DNA from: Actinomadura sp. HBU206391
Lineage (GTDB): Bacteria > Actinomycetota > Actinomycetes > Streptosporangiales > Streptosporangiaceae
Assembly (NCBI RefSeq): GCF_014323665.1
Contig: NZ_JABVEB010000026.1
Location: 1-55,300, forward strand
Length of the DNA stretch: 55,300 nucleotides
Direction: 5' to 3'
Under the pieces are notes generated by a model. It saw only the letters and a program-made list of their open reading frames with translations, was not told where the DNA came from and did no database searches. Of this stretch, positions 33,307 to 41,500 are shown piece by piece (position 1 is the stretch's first letter; each line of letters opens with the position of its first letter). The position numbers were made by a program, and so were the translations under genes.

Positions 33307-34224
33307 TCATGCGGCAAGCACCCGCATCACCGCCGGAAAGGCGAGGAAGACCAGAAAGCCGGTGCACAGCAGCAGCTGGGCGACCAGCATGGACTGCGAC
33401 CGCTCGCCGGCCTTGCCCTCCACCTCCGAGAGCTGGCGGCTGCGCATCGAGGCGGCCCGGGCCGACAGTGACTGCCGTACCTTCGCGCCGTCGTCGGCGA
33501 CCAGCCCCAGCGCCGCGGACAGGTCGCGCAGCTCGACGACATCGATCTCGTCGCCGAGGTTGCCGAGTGCCTGCCACGGAGTCTGCCCGGTGATGCGGGC
33601 GTTGGCCAGGGCGTCCCGGATCCGCCCGATCGCCCAGCCCTCGCCCACCTGCGACGCGGTCATGAGGGCCTCGGGCACGCCGCGACCGCCGGCCAGGTTC
33701 ATCGCGACCAGGTCGAGGAACGCGCCGACCACGTACCGGAAGTCCCGCCGGCGCTGCGCCGCATCTTGCCGGAGCTGCAGGTCGGGCAGGAAGAAGAACA
33801 CCGCCGCGAACAGCACGCCCAGCCAGAGCGGGACGGCCAGCGAGGCCCCCATGCCGAGCAGCGCGAAGTAACCGACCAGCACGGGGATGAAGACCAGCGC
33901 GGCGGCCGGCAGCAGGAACTTGGTCGCGAGGAAGCCTTCGAAGGACTTCTCCACGATGGCCAGATCGGCGCGTACGGACCGCTGTTCCCAGCCGCGCTCG
34001 TCGTAGAACCTGGCCAGTCTGCGGCCGAGCTGCGAGCGCAGGCCGCCGACCTTCTCCCGGGTCGGGGACGTGCGCCGGGCCCGGGCGTCCTCGTCCCGGC
34101 GGCGGGCGGCCGCGTCGAAGGCGGCGAGGCTGGCGGCCAGCCCGGGACGCGGCGGGAACAGCGCCCGCAGCAGCAGGTAGAGGCCGATGCCGCAGGCGGC
34201 CCCGGCCAGCATCGGAGCGTTCAC
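33307..34224 (-). CDS. tadC: Type II/IV secretion F-domain membrane protein, TadC-like
   Basis: Inner-membrane platform protein of the Tad system. The 305-residue protein has an N-terminal helix, a cytosolic stretch (KVGGLRSQLGRRLARFYDERG), helices near 120-170 and a GspF/T2SSF domain with FLDLVAMNLAGGRGVPEALMTAS, GRIRDALANARITGQTPWQALGNLG and ELRDLSAALGLVADDGAKV. The last helix ends LLLCTGFLVFLAFPAVMRV. GTG 34224 overlaps the tadB stop (GTGA) and has GGAGGTGG upstream. Confidence 0.9.
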   Translation of the reverse strand: MNAPMLAGAACGIGLYLLLRALFPPRPGLAASLAAFDAAARRRDEDARARRTSPTREKVGGLRSQLGRRLARFYDERGWEQRSVRADLAIVEKSFEGFLATKFLLPAAALVFIPVLVGYFALLGMGASLAVPLWLGVLFAAVFFFLPDLQLRQDAAQRRRDFRYVVGAFLDLVAMNLAGGRGVPEALMTASQVGEGWAIGRIRDALANARITGQTPWQALGNLGDEIDVVELRDLSAALGLVADDGAKVRQSLSARAASMRSRQLSEVEGKAGERSQSMLVAQLLLCTGFLVFLAFPAVMRVLAA

Positions 34225-35192
34225 GACGGACCACCTCCCGCGTCCATGGCGTGCCGTCCCCGTAGCCGTCCTCCGTCGCCCCGCCCGCCCTGCCACCCGG
34301 CCACGGTGGCCGGGACCTCGGTCGGGACCCCGGGCTGCGTGCCCGGCCGGCCGAGGAAGCGCTGCGGCATGTCGTAGCGGGAGAGCCGGCGCAGCCAGAC
34401 GAACCCGAGCCCGAACAGGGCGACGACGCCGGCGAGCACGAACTGTCCGAGGAACCCGTCGTACACCTCCACGTACGACCGGTTGAAGACGGCCAGCAAC
34501 AGTGCGGTGCCGACCGACACCCCGACGACGATCTGGACGCTGCGGCGGGTCGTGCGCCGGTTGGCCTCGACCCGGCGGCGCATGTCGAGCTCGGCCCGCG
34601 CCGAGGCCGACAGGGCGGTGAGCATGTCCCGCAGCCCCGGGCCGCGCAGCCGGGAGTTGAGGATCAGCGCGCCGACGACCAGGTCGGCCGAGGGGTCGTC
34701 GAGGTCGTCGGCGAACCGGCGCAGCGCGTCGCCCATCGGCATCCGGGTGTGCATACGGTCGACGAGGATCCGCAGATGCGGCTGCAGCACCGGTGCCGCC
34801 GCCCGCAGCGACGACGGGATCGCCTGCTCCAGGCCGACCGCGCCGGCGATGGTGTCGCGCAGTGACTCGGTCCAGGCGGCGAGGGCCTCCAGCCGGGCCA
34901 TCGCCCGGCGCTCCTCGGCGGCGCCGCCGGCGATGCCGTTCCAGCCGAAGGCGAGCAGTCCGGTGCCGATCGCGGCGACCGGCCAGCGCGTCGCGACGAG
35001 CGCGGCGGCTCCGGCACCGATGCCGATAGAGCCGCGGGTCGTCAGGGTGCGCAGGATCTCCTCGCGGCTGCGGCCCCGGCCGGCCCGGCCCGGGCGGACG
35101 GGCAGCCCGCGCACGGCGGCGACCAGCAGCACCAGTCCGCCGCCGACCAGCCCGCCGGCCAGCACGGCGTACAGCACGTCGGGCGTCAGCAT
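34221..35192 (-). CDS. tadB: Type II/IV secretion F-domain membrane protein, TadB-like
   Basis: Partner platform protein to TadC, 323 residues. Helices near 8-27 and 55-80 precede a T2SSF domain (ERRAMARLEALAAWTESLRDTIAGAVGLEQAI, LRRFADDLDDPSADLVVGALIL, LRGPGLRDMLTALSASARAELDMRRRVEANRR). Two C-terminal helices follow, then a Gly-rich tail. ATG 35192 has GGAGGTGG upstream. The 106-base gap to tadA contains a 15-bp tandem repeat. Confidence 0.9.
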   Translation of the reverse strand: MLTPDVLYAVLAGGLVGGGLVLLVAAVRGLPVRPGRAGRGRSREEILRTLTTRGSIGIGAGAAALVATRWPVAAIGTGLLAFGWNGIAGGAAEERRAMARLEALAAWTESLRDTIAGAVGLEQAIPSSLRAAAPVLQPHLRILVDRMHTRMPMGDALRRFADDLDDPSADLVVGALILNSRLRGPGLRDMLTALSASARAELDMRRRVEANRRTTRRSVQIVVGVSVGTALLLAVFNRSYVEVYDGFLGQFVLAGVVALFGLGFVWLRRLSRYDMPQRFLGRPGTQPGVPTEVPATVAGWQGGRGDGGRLRGRHAMDAGGGPS

Positions 35193-35208
35193 CCGCGGCC
35201 ACCTCCGC

Positions 35209-35253
35209 ACCTGAGACCTGCACACCTGACACCTGCACAACAGATACCTGCAC
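35209..35253. repeat. Three 15-bp tandem repeats between tadA and tadB
   Basis: ACCTGAGACCTGCAC (35209), ACCTGACACCTGCAC (35224) and AACAGATACCTGCAC (35239). They lie in the leader of tadB, which also contains its ribosome binding site, so copy number could affect coupling between the ATPase and platform genes. Confidence 0.75.
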
Positions 35254-35298
35254 CCCGGGCACGTGCACACCGGGTCGAAGTCATCACCAGGGGACGCA

Positions 35299-36600
35299 TC
35301 ACCAGGGCACCCCCTGGGCCGGGTCGTAGCCGTACTCGGCCAGCTCGGCGGCGCAGGCGATCGGCGCGGCGGGCACGGCATGGCCGTCCGGGCCGGCCGC
35401 GAACACCTCGCTGGACAGCACCCGCACGTCGCAGCCGGTCACCTCGCGGACGCTCGACACGTAGCGGCGCAGCCGGCCGCCCACCGCGTAGTCGTTGCGC
35501 TTCTCGATGAACACGACGAAGTCGATGGCACCGGCGATCAGCATGTGCGTCGCCTCGATGGGCAGCCGCTCCTCGGACTGGATCGCGTAGGTCGCCACCC
35601 GGTTGAACACCTCGACCGAGGAGTTGGCGTGGATGGTCGACAGCGAGCCGTCGTTGCCCTGGGTCATCGCGTTGAGCATCGTGACGATCTCGTCGCCGAG
35701 GACCTCGCCGACGATGACCCGAGAGGGGTTCATCCGCAGCGAGCGCCGGACGAGGTCGGCCATCGAGATCGCACCCTCGCCCTCGGAGTTGGGCAGCCGC
35801 TGCTCGAGGGCGATGCAGTTCGGGTGCAGCTCCGGGAAGTGGTCCAGGCCGAGCTCCAGCGCCCGCTCGACGGTGATCAGACGTTCCGATGGCGGGATCT
35901 CGTTGGCGATCGCGCGCAGGAGGGTGGTCTTGCCGGCGTTGGTGGCGCCCGCGATCATGATGTTCTTGCGCGCGGCCACGGCGGCGCGCAGGAACAGCCC
36001 CACCTCCCTGCTGAACGTCCCGTTGCCGACGAGATCGGACAGGAACACCTTGCCGAGGCGGGCCCGGCGGATGGACAGCGCGGGCCGCACGGAGACGTCC
36101 ATCACCGCCGACAGCCGCGAACCGTCCGGCAGGCGGAGGTCGAGCTGCGGGTTGGCGGTGTCGAAGGGCCGCGAGGACAACCCGCTGTAGGCGGCGAGGA
36201 CCTGGACCAGCTCGACGAGTTCGTCATCGGTCTCGGCGACCGGCTCGCCCATGACCTCACGGCCGTCGGCGTAGCCGATGAAGACCCGGTCGCAGCCGTT
36301 GATGTCGATGTTCTCGATCTCGGTGTCCTCGAGCAGCGGCTGCAGCCGGCCGACACCGAACAGCGCGGCATGGACGCCGGCCGCGAGCTGTTCCTCCTCT
36401 TCGGCGTTCGGCGGGCGGCGGCCGGCGGTGATCTCACCGCGCGCGTACTCCTCGAGAACCTGGCCGATCAGGGCACGGGCGAACTGCCGCTCGTCCTCCG
36501 AGGACATCGGCGGGATCCCGCTCGCCGCGTCGAGCCGGCGCTGCTGCGCCAGCCGGTCCCCGACCTCCTGGCGCAGTCGTTTGACCAGACTGTGGTCCAC
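35299..36600 (-). CDS. tadA: Tad pilus assembly ATPase TadA/CpaF
   Basis: Secretion ATPase that powers pilus assembly (and perhaps retraction). The 433-residue protein has an N-terminal domain with LLEDTEIENIDINGCDRVFI, then the Walker A IMIAGATNAGKTTLLRA, the Asp box region ERLITVERALELGL, Walker B region RVIVGEVLGDEIVTMLNAMTQGNDG and the His box STIHANSS. GTG 36600 lies 11 bases after the CpaE-like stop. All ATPase motifs are intact, in contrast to the neighbouring CpaE-like protein. Confidence 0.95.
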   Translation of the reverse strand: MDHSLVKRLRQEVGDRLAQQRRLDAASGIPPMSSEDERQFARALIGQVLEEYARGEITAGRRPPNAEEEEQLAAGVHAALFGVGRLQPLLEDTEIENIDINGCDRVFIGYADGREVMGEPVAETDDELVELVQVLAAYSGLSSRPFDTANPQLDLRLPDGSRLSAVMDVSVRPALSIRRARLGKVFLSDLVGNGTFSREVGLFLRAAVAARKNIMIAGATNAGKTTLLRAIANEIPPSERLITVERALELGLDHFPELHPNCIALEQRLPNSEGEGAISMADLVRRSLRMNPSRVIVGEVLGDEIVTMLNAMTQGNDGSLSTIHANSSVEVFNRVATYAIQSEERLPIEATHMLIAGAIDFVVFIEKRNDYAVGGRLRRYVSSVREVTGCDVRVLSSEVFAAGPDGHAVPAAPIACAAELAEYGYDPAQGVPW

Positions 36601-36611
36601 CTACCGCCCCC

Positions 36612-37421
36612 TCACCGCGTGCGCCCCCCGACCCCGTCGGCCGGGCGCACGCCTCCCGCCCCCGGGCCAGAGGACGCGGTCAACCGCCCCACCAGATCGC
36701 CGGCGACCTCCCGCGCCGAACGGATCAGCAGCGACCTGTCCAGGCGCCCGCCCCATTGGCCCCGCAGCATTTCAGCACCCTTGGGGTCCAATGCGAAACC
36801 CCCCAGCACCGTCGCCGGAAGTCTCGCGTTGGTGACGATCCGGTCCACCTCGGCGACCGAGGCGCGGTAGTCGCGGGGGTCGGCGACGACGATGATCCCG
36901 ATGGGCGGGCCCCCGCGCAGCTCCGTGCCGAGCGCGTTCACGCGCTCGCGCAGGTGCGCCACCTGCTCGAGGGTCGGCCGGGTGAGCAACACGATCATGT
37001 CGGCCTCGCGTAGCAGGTCGAGCAGCGCGGTGCCCGCGCCGAGCCGGCCACAGTCGGCGATCACGTCCACGGGCGCGAGTGAGGCGAAGGCACGGCCGAG
37101 CGGCCCCCAGAGCCAGGTGAGTCCCTGCGCCTGCTCGCCGTTGGTGAGCCCCGCCAGGACGTCGAGCCCGCCGACGAGCCGCTGGCCGTGCTCGCCGATC
37201 TGGTCGGGGCGCAGACCGCGGCGGGCCGTCGCGGCCAGGCTCAGCAGTCCGCGGGCCGGATTGAGCATGCCCGACTCGCCCGGCAGGCGGTAGACGAGAT
37301 CCCCTCCGGCCAGGTCGCATTCGGCGACGAGGACCGGCCGCGGCCACACCGCGCCCAAGGCCACCGCGGCGGTGGTGACGCCCGGTGCCCCCTTGTCCGC
37401 CGCCAGGGCGATGAGGGCCAC
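36612..37421 (-). CDS. CpaE/ParA-like ATPase with degenerate P-loop
   Basis: A 269-residue MinD/ParA-fold protein in the place CpaE/TadZ holds in Tad clusters, where it localises the system. The start MALIALAADKGAPGVTTAAVALG matches the deviant Walker A KGGxGKT, but the P-loop Lys is Val (GAPGVTT). VIADCGRLG and IVVADPRDYRASV look like later Walker-like strands, and LLTRPTLEQVAHL is intact. Nucleotide hydrolysis may be lost. GTG 37421 follows the previous stop with no gap. Confidence 0.85.
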   Translation of the reverse strand: MALIALAADKGAPGVTTAAVALGAVWPRPVLVAECDLAGGDLVYRLPGESGMLNPARGLLSLAATARRGLRPDQIGEHGQRLVGGLDVLAGLTNGEQAQGLTWLWGPLGRAFASLAPVDVIADCGRLGAGTALLDLLREADMIVLLTRPTLEQVAHLRERVNALGTELRGGPPIGIIVVADPRDYRASVAEVDRIVTNARLPATVLGGFALDPKGAEMLRGQWGGRLDRSLLIRSAREVAGDLVGRLTASSGPGAGGVRPADGVGGRTR

Positions 37422-38303
37422 CTAGCCGCCCCCGGCCGGCGTCGGGGTCCGCCCGCTCGGGTTCTGGCCGCCCGGCTCCGGCCCGTCCGACGTCTGGCCG
37501 GTCGGATTCTGGCCGTTCGGGTTCTGACCGGTCGGGTTCTGGCCGCCGGACGTCTGCCCACTCGGCGCCGTCGCGCCGCCGCGGACCTTCGTGCCCACGG
37601 GCACCCGGGCCACCGCCACGGCTCCCGCCGACGCGGCCTGGGCGACCTGCGGCGCCTCCTCGGGCGGCACCGCTATCGAGATCATGGTCTGGTCCGACTG
37701 CAGGCTCTGCTCTCCACCCCGCGCGACGTCGACCACGATCGCGTCCTCGGAGAGCGTCGTGCCGGCCCGCACGCCCGCGGCGTTCTGGCCGCCGACCCCG
37801 TACAGGCTCACCCGGTCTCCCGGTTTCAGTCCGTCGGCCGGCAGCTGACCGGGTTTGAGCGCCAGCCCCACGACGACCCGCCCGTTGGTCGCGGCGTCGG
37901 TCGGCGAGACCATGCCGTTGGTGAGCAGTGCCCCCTTGACCAGGGGCACGGCCGCGTAGGCCTGCGACACCGCGCCGCGCTCCGTCCAGCTGATGAACTC
38001 GATGCCGGTGTTTCCGATCTGCACCTCCTCGAGCGCGTCGGCGGGAATGCGCTGCCCGGCCGCGACCGGCTGGGCGATCCGGATGGCCGAGACCCGCTGG
38101 CCGCTGGCCATGACGAGATAGGCGCTGGTGAGCGCGCCGCCCAGGATGAGCAGTACGGCGAGGGCGGCGAGGGCGGGCTTGCGTTCACGGGGAGGTACGG
38201 GAAGCCGCTGACCGGTTGAGGCGCCGAGGCCCGTACGCCCAAGGCCGGCCGCGGTGTTCGCCGGATTCGCGGTGTTCGCGGCGGTCGACTGACTGGTCTT
38301 CAT
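37422..38303 (-). CDS. SAF-domain protein, CpaB/RcpC-like
   Basis: The first gene of the Tad operon, 293 residues. A Thr/Ala/Asn-rich cytosolic tail leads to a membrane helix (about 45-66), then a SAF domain (IAQPVAAGQRIPADALEEVQI and LVKGALLTNGMV, then VVGLALKPGQLPADGLKPGDRVSLYG). The C-terminus has degenerate GQNPTGQNPNGQNPTG repeats. CpaB proteins line the pilus channel and bind the wall. I prefer ATG 38303; an upstream start at 38366 would add a Cys-containing stretch. Confidence 0.85.
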   Translation of the reverse strand: MKTSQSTAANTANPANTAAGLGRTGLGASTGQRLPVPPRERKPALAALAVLLILGGALTSAYLVMASGQRVSAIRIAQPVAAGQRIPADALEEVQIGNTGIEFISWTERGAVSQAYAAVPLVKGALLTNGMVSPTDAATNGRVVVGLALKPGQLPADGLKPGDRVSLYGVGGQNAAGVRAGTTLSEDAIVVDVARGGEQSLQSDQTMISIAVPPEEAPQVAQAASAGAVAVARVPVGTKVRGGATAPSGQTSGGQNPTGQNPNGQNPTGQTSDGPEPGGQNPSGRTPTPAGGG

Positions 38304-38443
38304 CGGTTTGGCCACTCCGAAGCATGCGCAGACGGCCGGAGCGACCCATGGTCCCGGTCTTGACAAGCCGACGTCAATGGATTCGCGCGGGTGAGGCCGT
38401 CCCGTGACCCTGTTCTTCGAACTGACCTGCAGATATTCGGACT

Positions 38444-38465
38444 ATTAACGCTACTCACCGTTAAT
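38444..38465. promoter_or_regulatory. Inverted repeat in the Tad/EccC divergent promoter region
   Basis: ATTAACG and CGTTAAT arms are separated by eight bases. The site is an AT-rich island in a 275-base gap between the divergent SAF/Tad operon and eccC. It is well placed to co-regulate both. A two-fold site of this size suits a TetR, MerR or other dimeric regulator; none is encoded nearby. Confidence 0.5.
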
Positions 38466-38542
38466 GTTTCCCGCCCCGGATCGGGACAGGACCACCCGGT
38501 CAGAATGATCCGAGCCTTCGCCCGCGGTGCGGGCGTACGACC

Positions 38543-38548
38543 TAGGCT
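38543..38548 (+). promoter_or_regulatory. Putative -10 (TAGGCT) for eccC
   Basis: TAGGCT is about 30 bases before ATG 38579. The leader contains GGAGGG, so this transcript is probably not leaderless. Confidence 0.4.
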
Positions 38549-38578
38549 TGGCGCCAGGCCGAACAGCGGAGGGTATGG

Positions 38579-41500
38579 ATGCGCATTTCGCTCACGGCGC
38601 TGACCGAACAGGGCCCCCGGGATATCGTGATCAATGGCGATTCCGATATGACCGTGGAGAGCGTCGCCACATCACTGGTCCGCACCATCGGCGACGGCGA
38701 CACGCCCGATCCACCGGCCCGGGCGGTGAAATCGCCGCGCGCCCAGGCTCTGTGGATGGACGGCCGGATGCTCGATCCGCGGGCCGAGGCCGGGCGGACG
38801 CTGCGCGACGGCGCGGTCGTCACGATCGAGCCCAGGGCGGCGGCCGCCACCGTACTCGCCGAGCCCTCGGGACTGGTCGAGATCCGCGTGGTCGGGGGCC
38901 CGGCGGCGGGTGGCGTGCACCGGCTCGGGATCGGCACCACGACGCTCGGCACGGGCGACGACGCCGACCTCAGGCTCACCGATCCGGAGATACCCGGTCA
39001 CTCCCTGCGGGTGACGGTGCAGCCCGACCAGGTCACCGTCGAGGCCTCACGGCAGACGACGGCGACGCTGGACCAGGCCCCTCTGACCGGGCCGTGCGAC
39101 TGGCCGGTCGGCGGCATGCTCGTCATGGGATCGACGGCCCTCACCCTGGCCCCGTCGGCGCGCCCGGACACCCACCTCGAGCCCCTTCCCGAGGGCGGGC
39201 TCGCGTTCAACCGGCCGCCGCGCATCGGCCCGTCCCGGCGCCCGTGGCGCATCGAGGTGCCGCAGCGCCCGGAGCGAGGTGAGCGACAGCGGCTCAGGCT
39301 GTTCAGCGCCCTCATGTTCTCGGCCTTCGGCCTGGTCATGGCGTTCGCGCTCAGACAGTGGTGGTGGGCGCTGTTCGCCCTCAGCTGGCCGATCATGCAG
39401 GTCGGCGAGTGGATCGGCGACCGCGTCCACGGCCGCAAGTCCTATCGGAAGGCGCTGAAGGAGTATCACCAGCGCATCGAGGACTTCGATCTGGAGGTCG
39501 AGCGGCTGCGCCGGGCCGACGAGACCGAGCGGCGGGTACTGAGCCCGGATCCCGCCGAGGTGCTGCTCACCGCCACCGGCCCGCGCCGCAGGCTGTGGGA
39601 ACGGCGGATCACCGATCCCGACGCGCTGTGCCTGCGCGTGGGCTATGCCGACCAGCCGGCGCACATCGAACTGGTGGACAAGGAGGCCGACCGGGAGCAG
39701 CCGGTCGCCCGCACGGTGCCGGTCACGCTGCCGCTGGCCGAGCTCGGCGTGATCGGGCTGACCGGCCCGCGGACGGCGTCGCGGGGGCTGGCCCGCTGGC
39801 TGGTCGCCCAGGCGGCGGCGCTGCACAGTCCGCGCGATCTGGCCATCGTGGTGCTCTGTGCCGACTCGGGCGGGGCCGACTCGGGCGAGGCGGGGCCGGG
39901 CGGGGCGGAGCACTGGAACTGGGTGCGCTGGCTGCCGCACTGCGCTCCCCGCGAGGGCGAGGACTGCGTCGCGATGGTCGGCACCGACCCCGAGTCGGTG
40001 GCCCGCCGGGTCACCGAACTGGCCATCCGCATCACCGACCGGCGCCGCCGCCAGAACGCCGCCGCAGGATCGCTGTCGTCGTCGGCCGACCAGGCCGCGC
40101 CCCCGTACAACATCCTGGTCGTGCTCGACGGCGCCCGCACGCTGCGGCGGGTGCCGGGCATGCCGCAGGTCCTGTCGAGCGGCCCGCAGTACGGAGTGCA
40201 CGCCATCTGCGTGGACGACGAGGAACGGCTGCTGCCCGAGGAGTGCACGGCCGTGGCGGCGTGGGACTGGGACCGGCCCGCCGCCCTGCGGCTGCGCGGC
40301 CACGGCCTCGACCGGCTGGGGCCGGTGCTGGCCGATCAGGTCTCGCCTGCGTGGTGTGACCGGCTGGCCCGGGCACTGGCACCCGTGCGAGACGTCTCCC
40401 GGGAGGACGCCGAGGGGGCCCTTCCCGCGACGGCCCGGCTGCTGGAGCTGCTCGGCATGCCCGACCCGACGGCCGACCACGTGCTCGCCTCGTGGGCGCG
40501 GGGCGGCCGCAGGACCCGCGTCCCGATCGGCCTCGGCGCCGACGGCCCGTTCTCCGTGGATCTGCGCACGGACGGGCCGCACGGGCTCATCGCCGGCACC
40601 ACCGGCGCCGGCAAATCCGAGCTGCTGCAGACGCTGATCGCGTCGCTGGCCGTGGCGAACCGGCCGGACGAGATGACGTTCGTGCTCATCGACTACAAGG
40701 GCGGCGCCGCGTTCAAGGACTGTGCCGAGCTCCCGCACACGGTCGGCATGGTCACCGACCTGGACGGGCACCTCACCCAGCGGGCCCTGGACTCCCTCGG
40801 CGCCGAGCTGCGCCGCCGCGAGGCGCTCCTGCTCGCCGCCGGCGCCAAGGACATCGAGGACTACGACGACCTGCGCGACCGGGCGACCGGCGCGCGGCCC
40901 GAGCCCATGCCGCGACTGGTGCTGATCATCGACGAGTTCGCCGCGATGGTGGCCGAGCTGCCCGACTTCGTCACCGGGCTCGTGGACATCGGCCGGCGCG
41001 GCCGATCGCTCGGCGTGCATCTGATCCTCGCCACGCAGCGGCCGGCGGGCGTCGTGACCGCCGACATCCGCGCGAACACCAACCTGCGGATCGCGCTGCG
41101 GGTGACCGACGCCGACGAGTCGACCGATGTGCTCGACTCCCCCGAGGCCGTGCGCATCTCGAAGTCCACGCCGGGGCGCTGCTATGTGCGGTCCGGGGTC
41201 TCGTCGCTGCACGCCGTGCAGTCGGCGCGGATCGGCGGGCGGCGGCCCGGCGCCGGCGCGGGCACCCGGCCCGCCTCGGTGCTGCCGCTGCCATGGCTCG
41301 GGCTGGGACGCTCCCTACCGGCGGCCGGCGGGGCCGGCGGCGGGGACGAGTCCACCATGGTCACCGATCTGGCGGTGCTGGTGCGGGCGGTCGCCGACGC
41401 CGCCCGCGGCGCGGGGATCAGCCGGCGGCCGAGCCCGTGGCTGGAGCAGCTGCCCGAGCTGGTGACGCTGTCGCCCCGTACCGCGGCGGGCGGCTCCGTG

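Noticed and set aside
33307..35268. 653-residue fusion of TadC with an upstream domain
   Set aside because: The upstream part is a shadow of tadB in another frame; tadC starts at the GTG overlapping the tadB stop.
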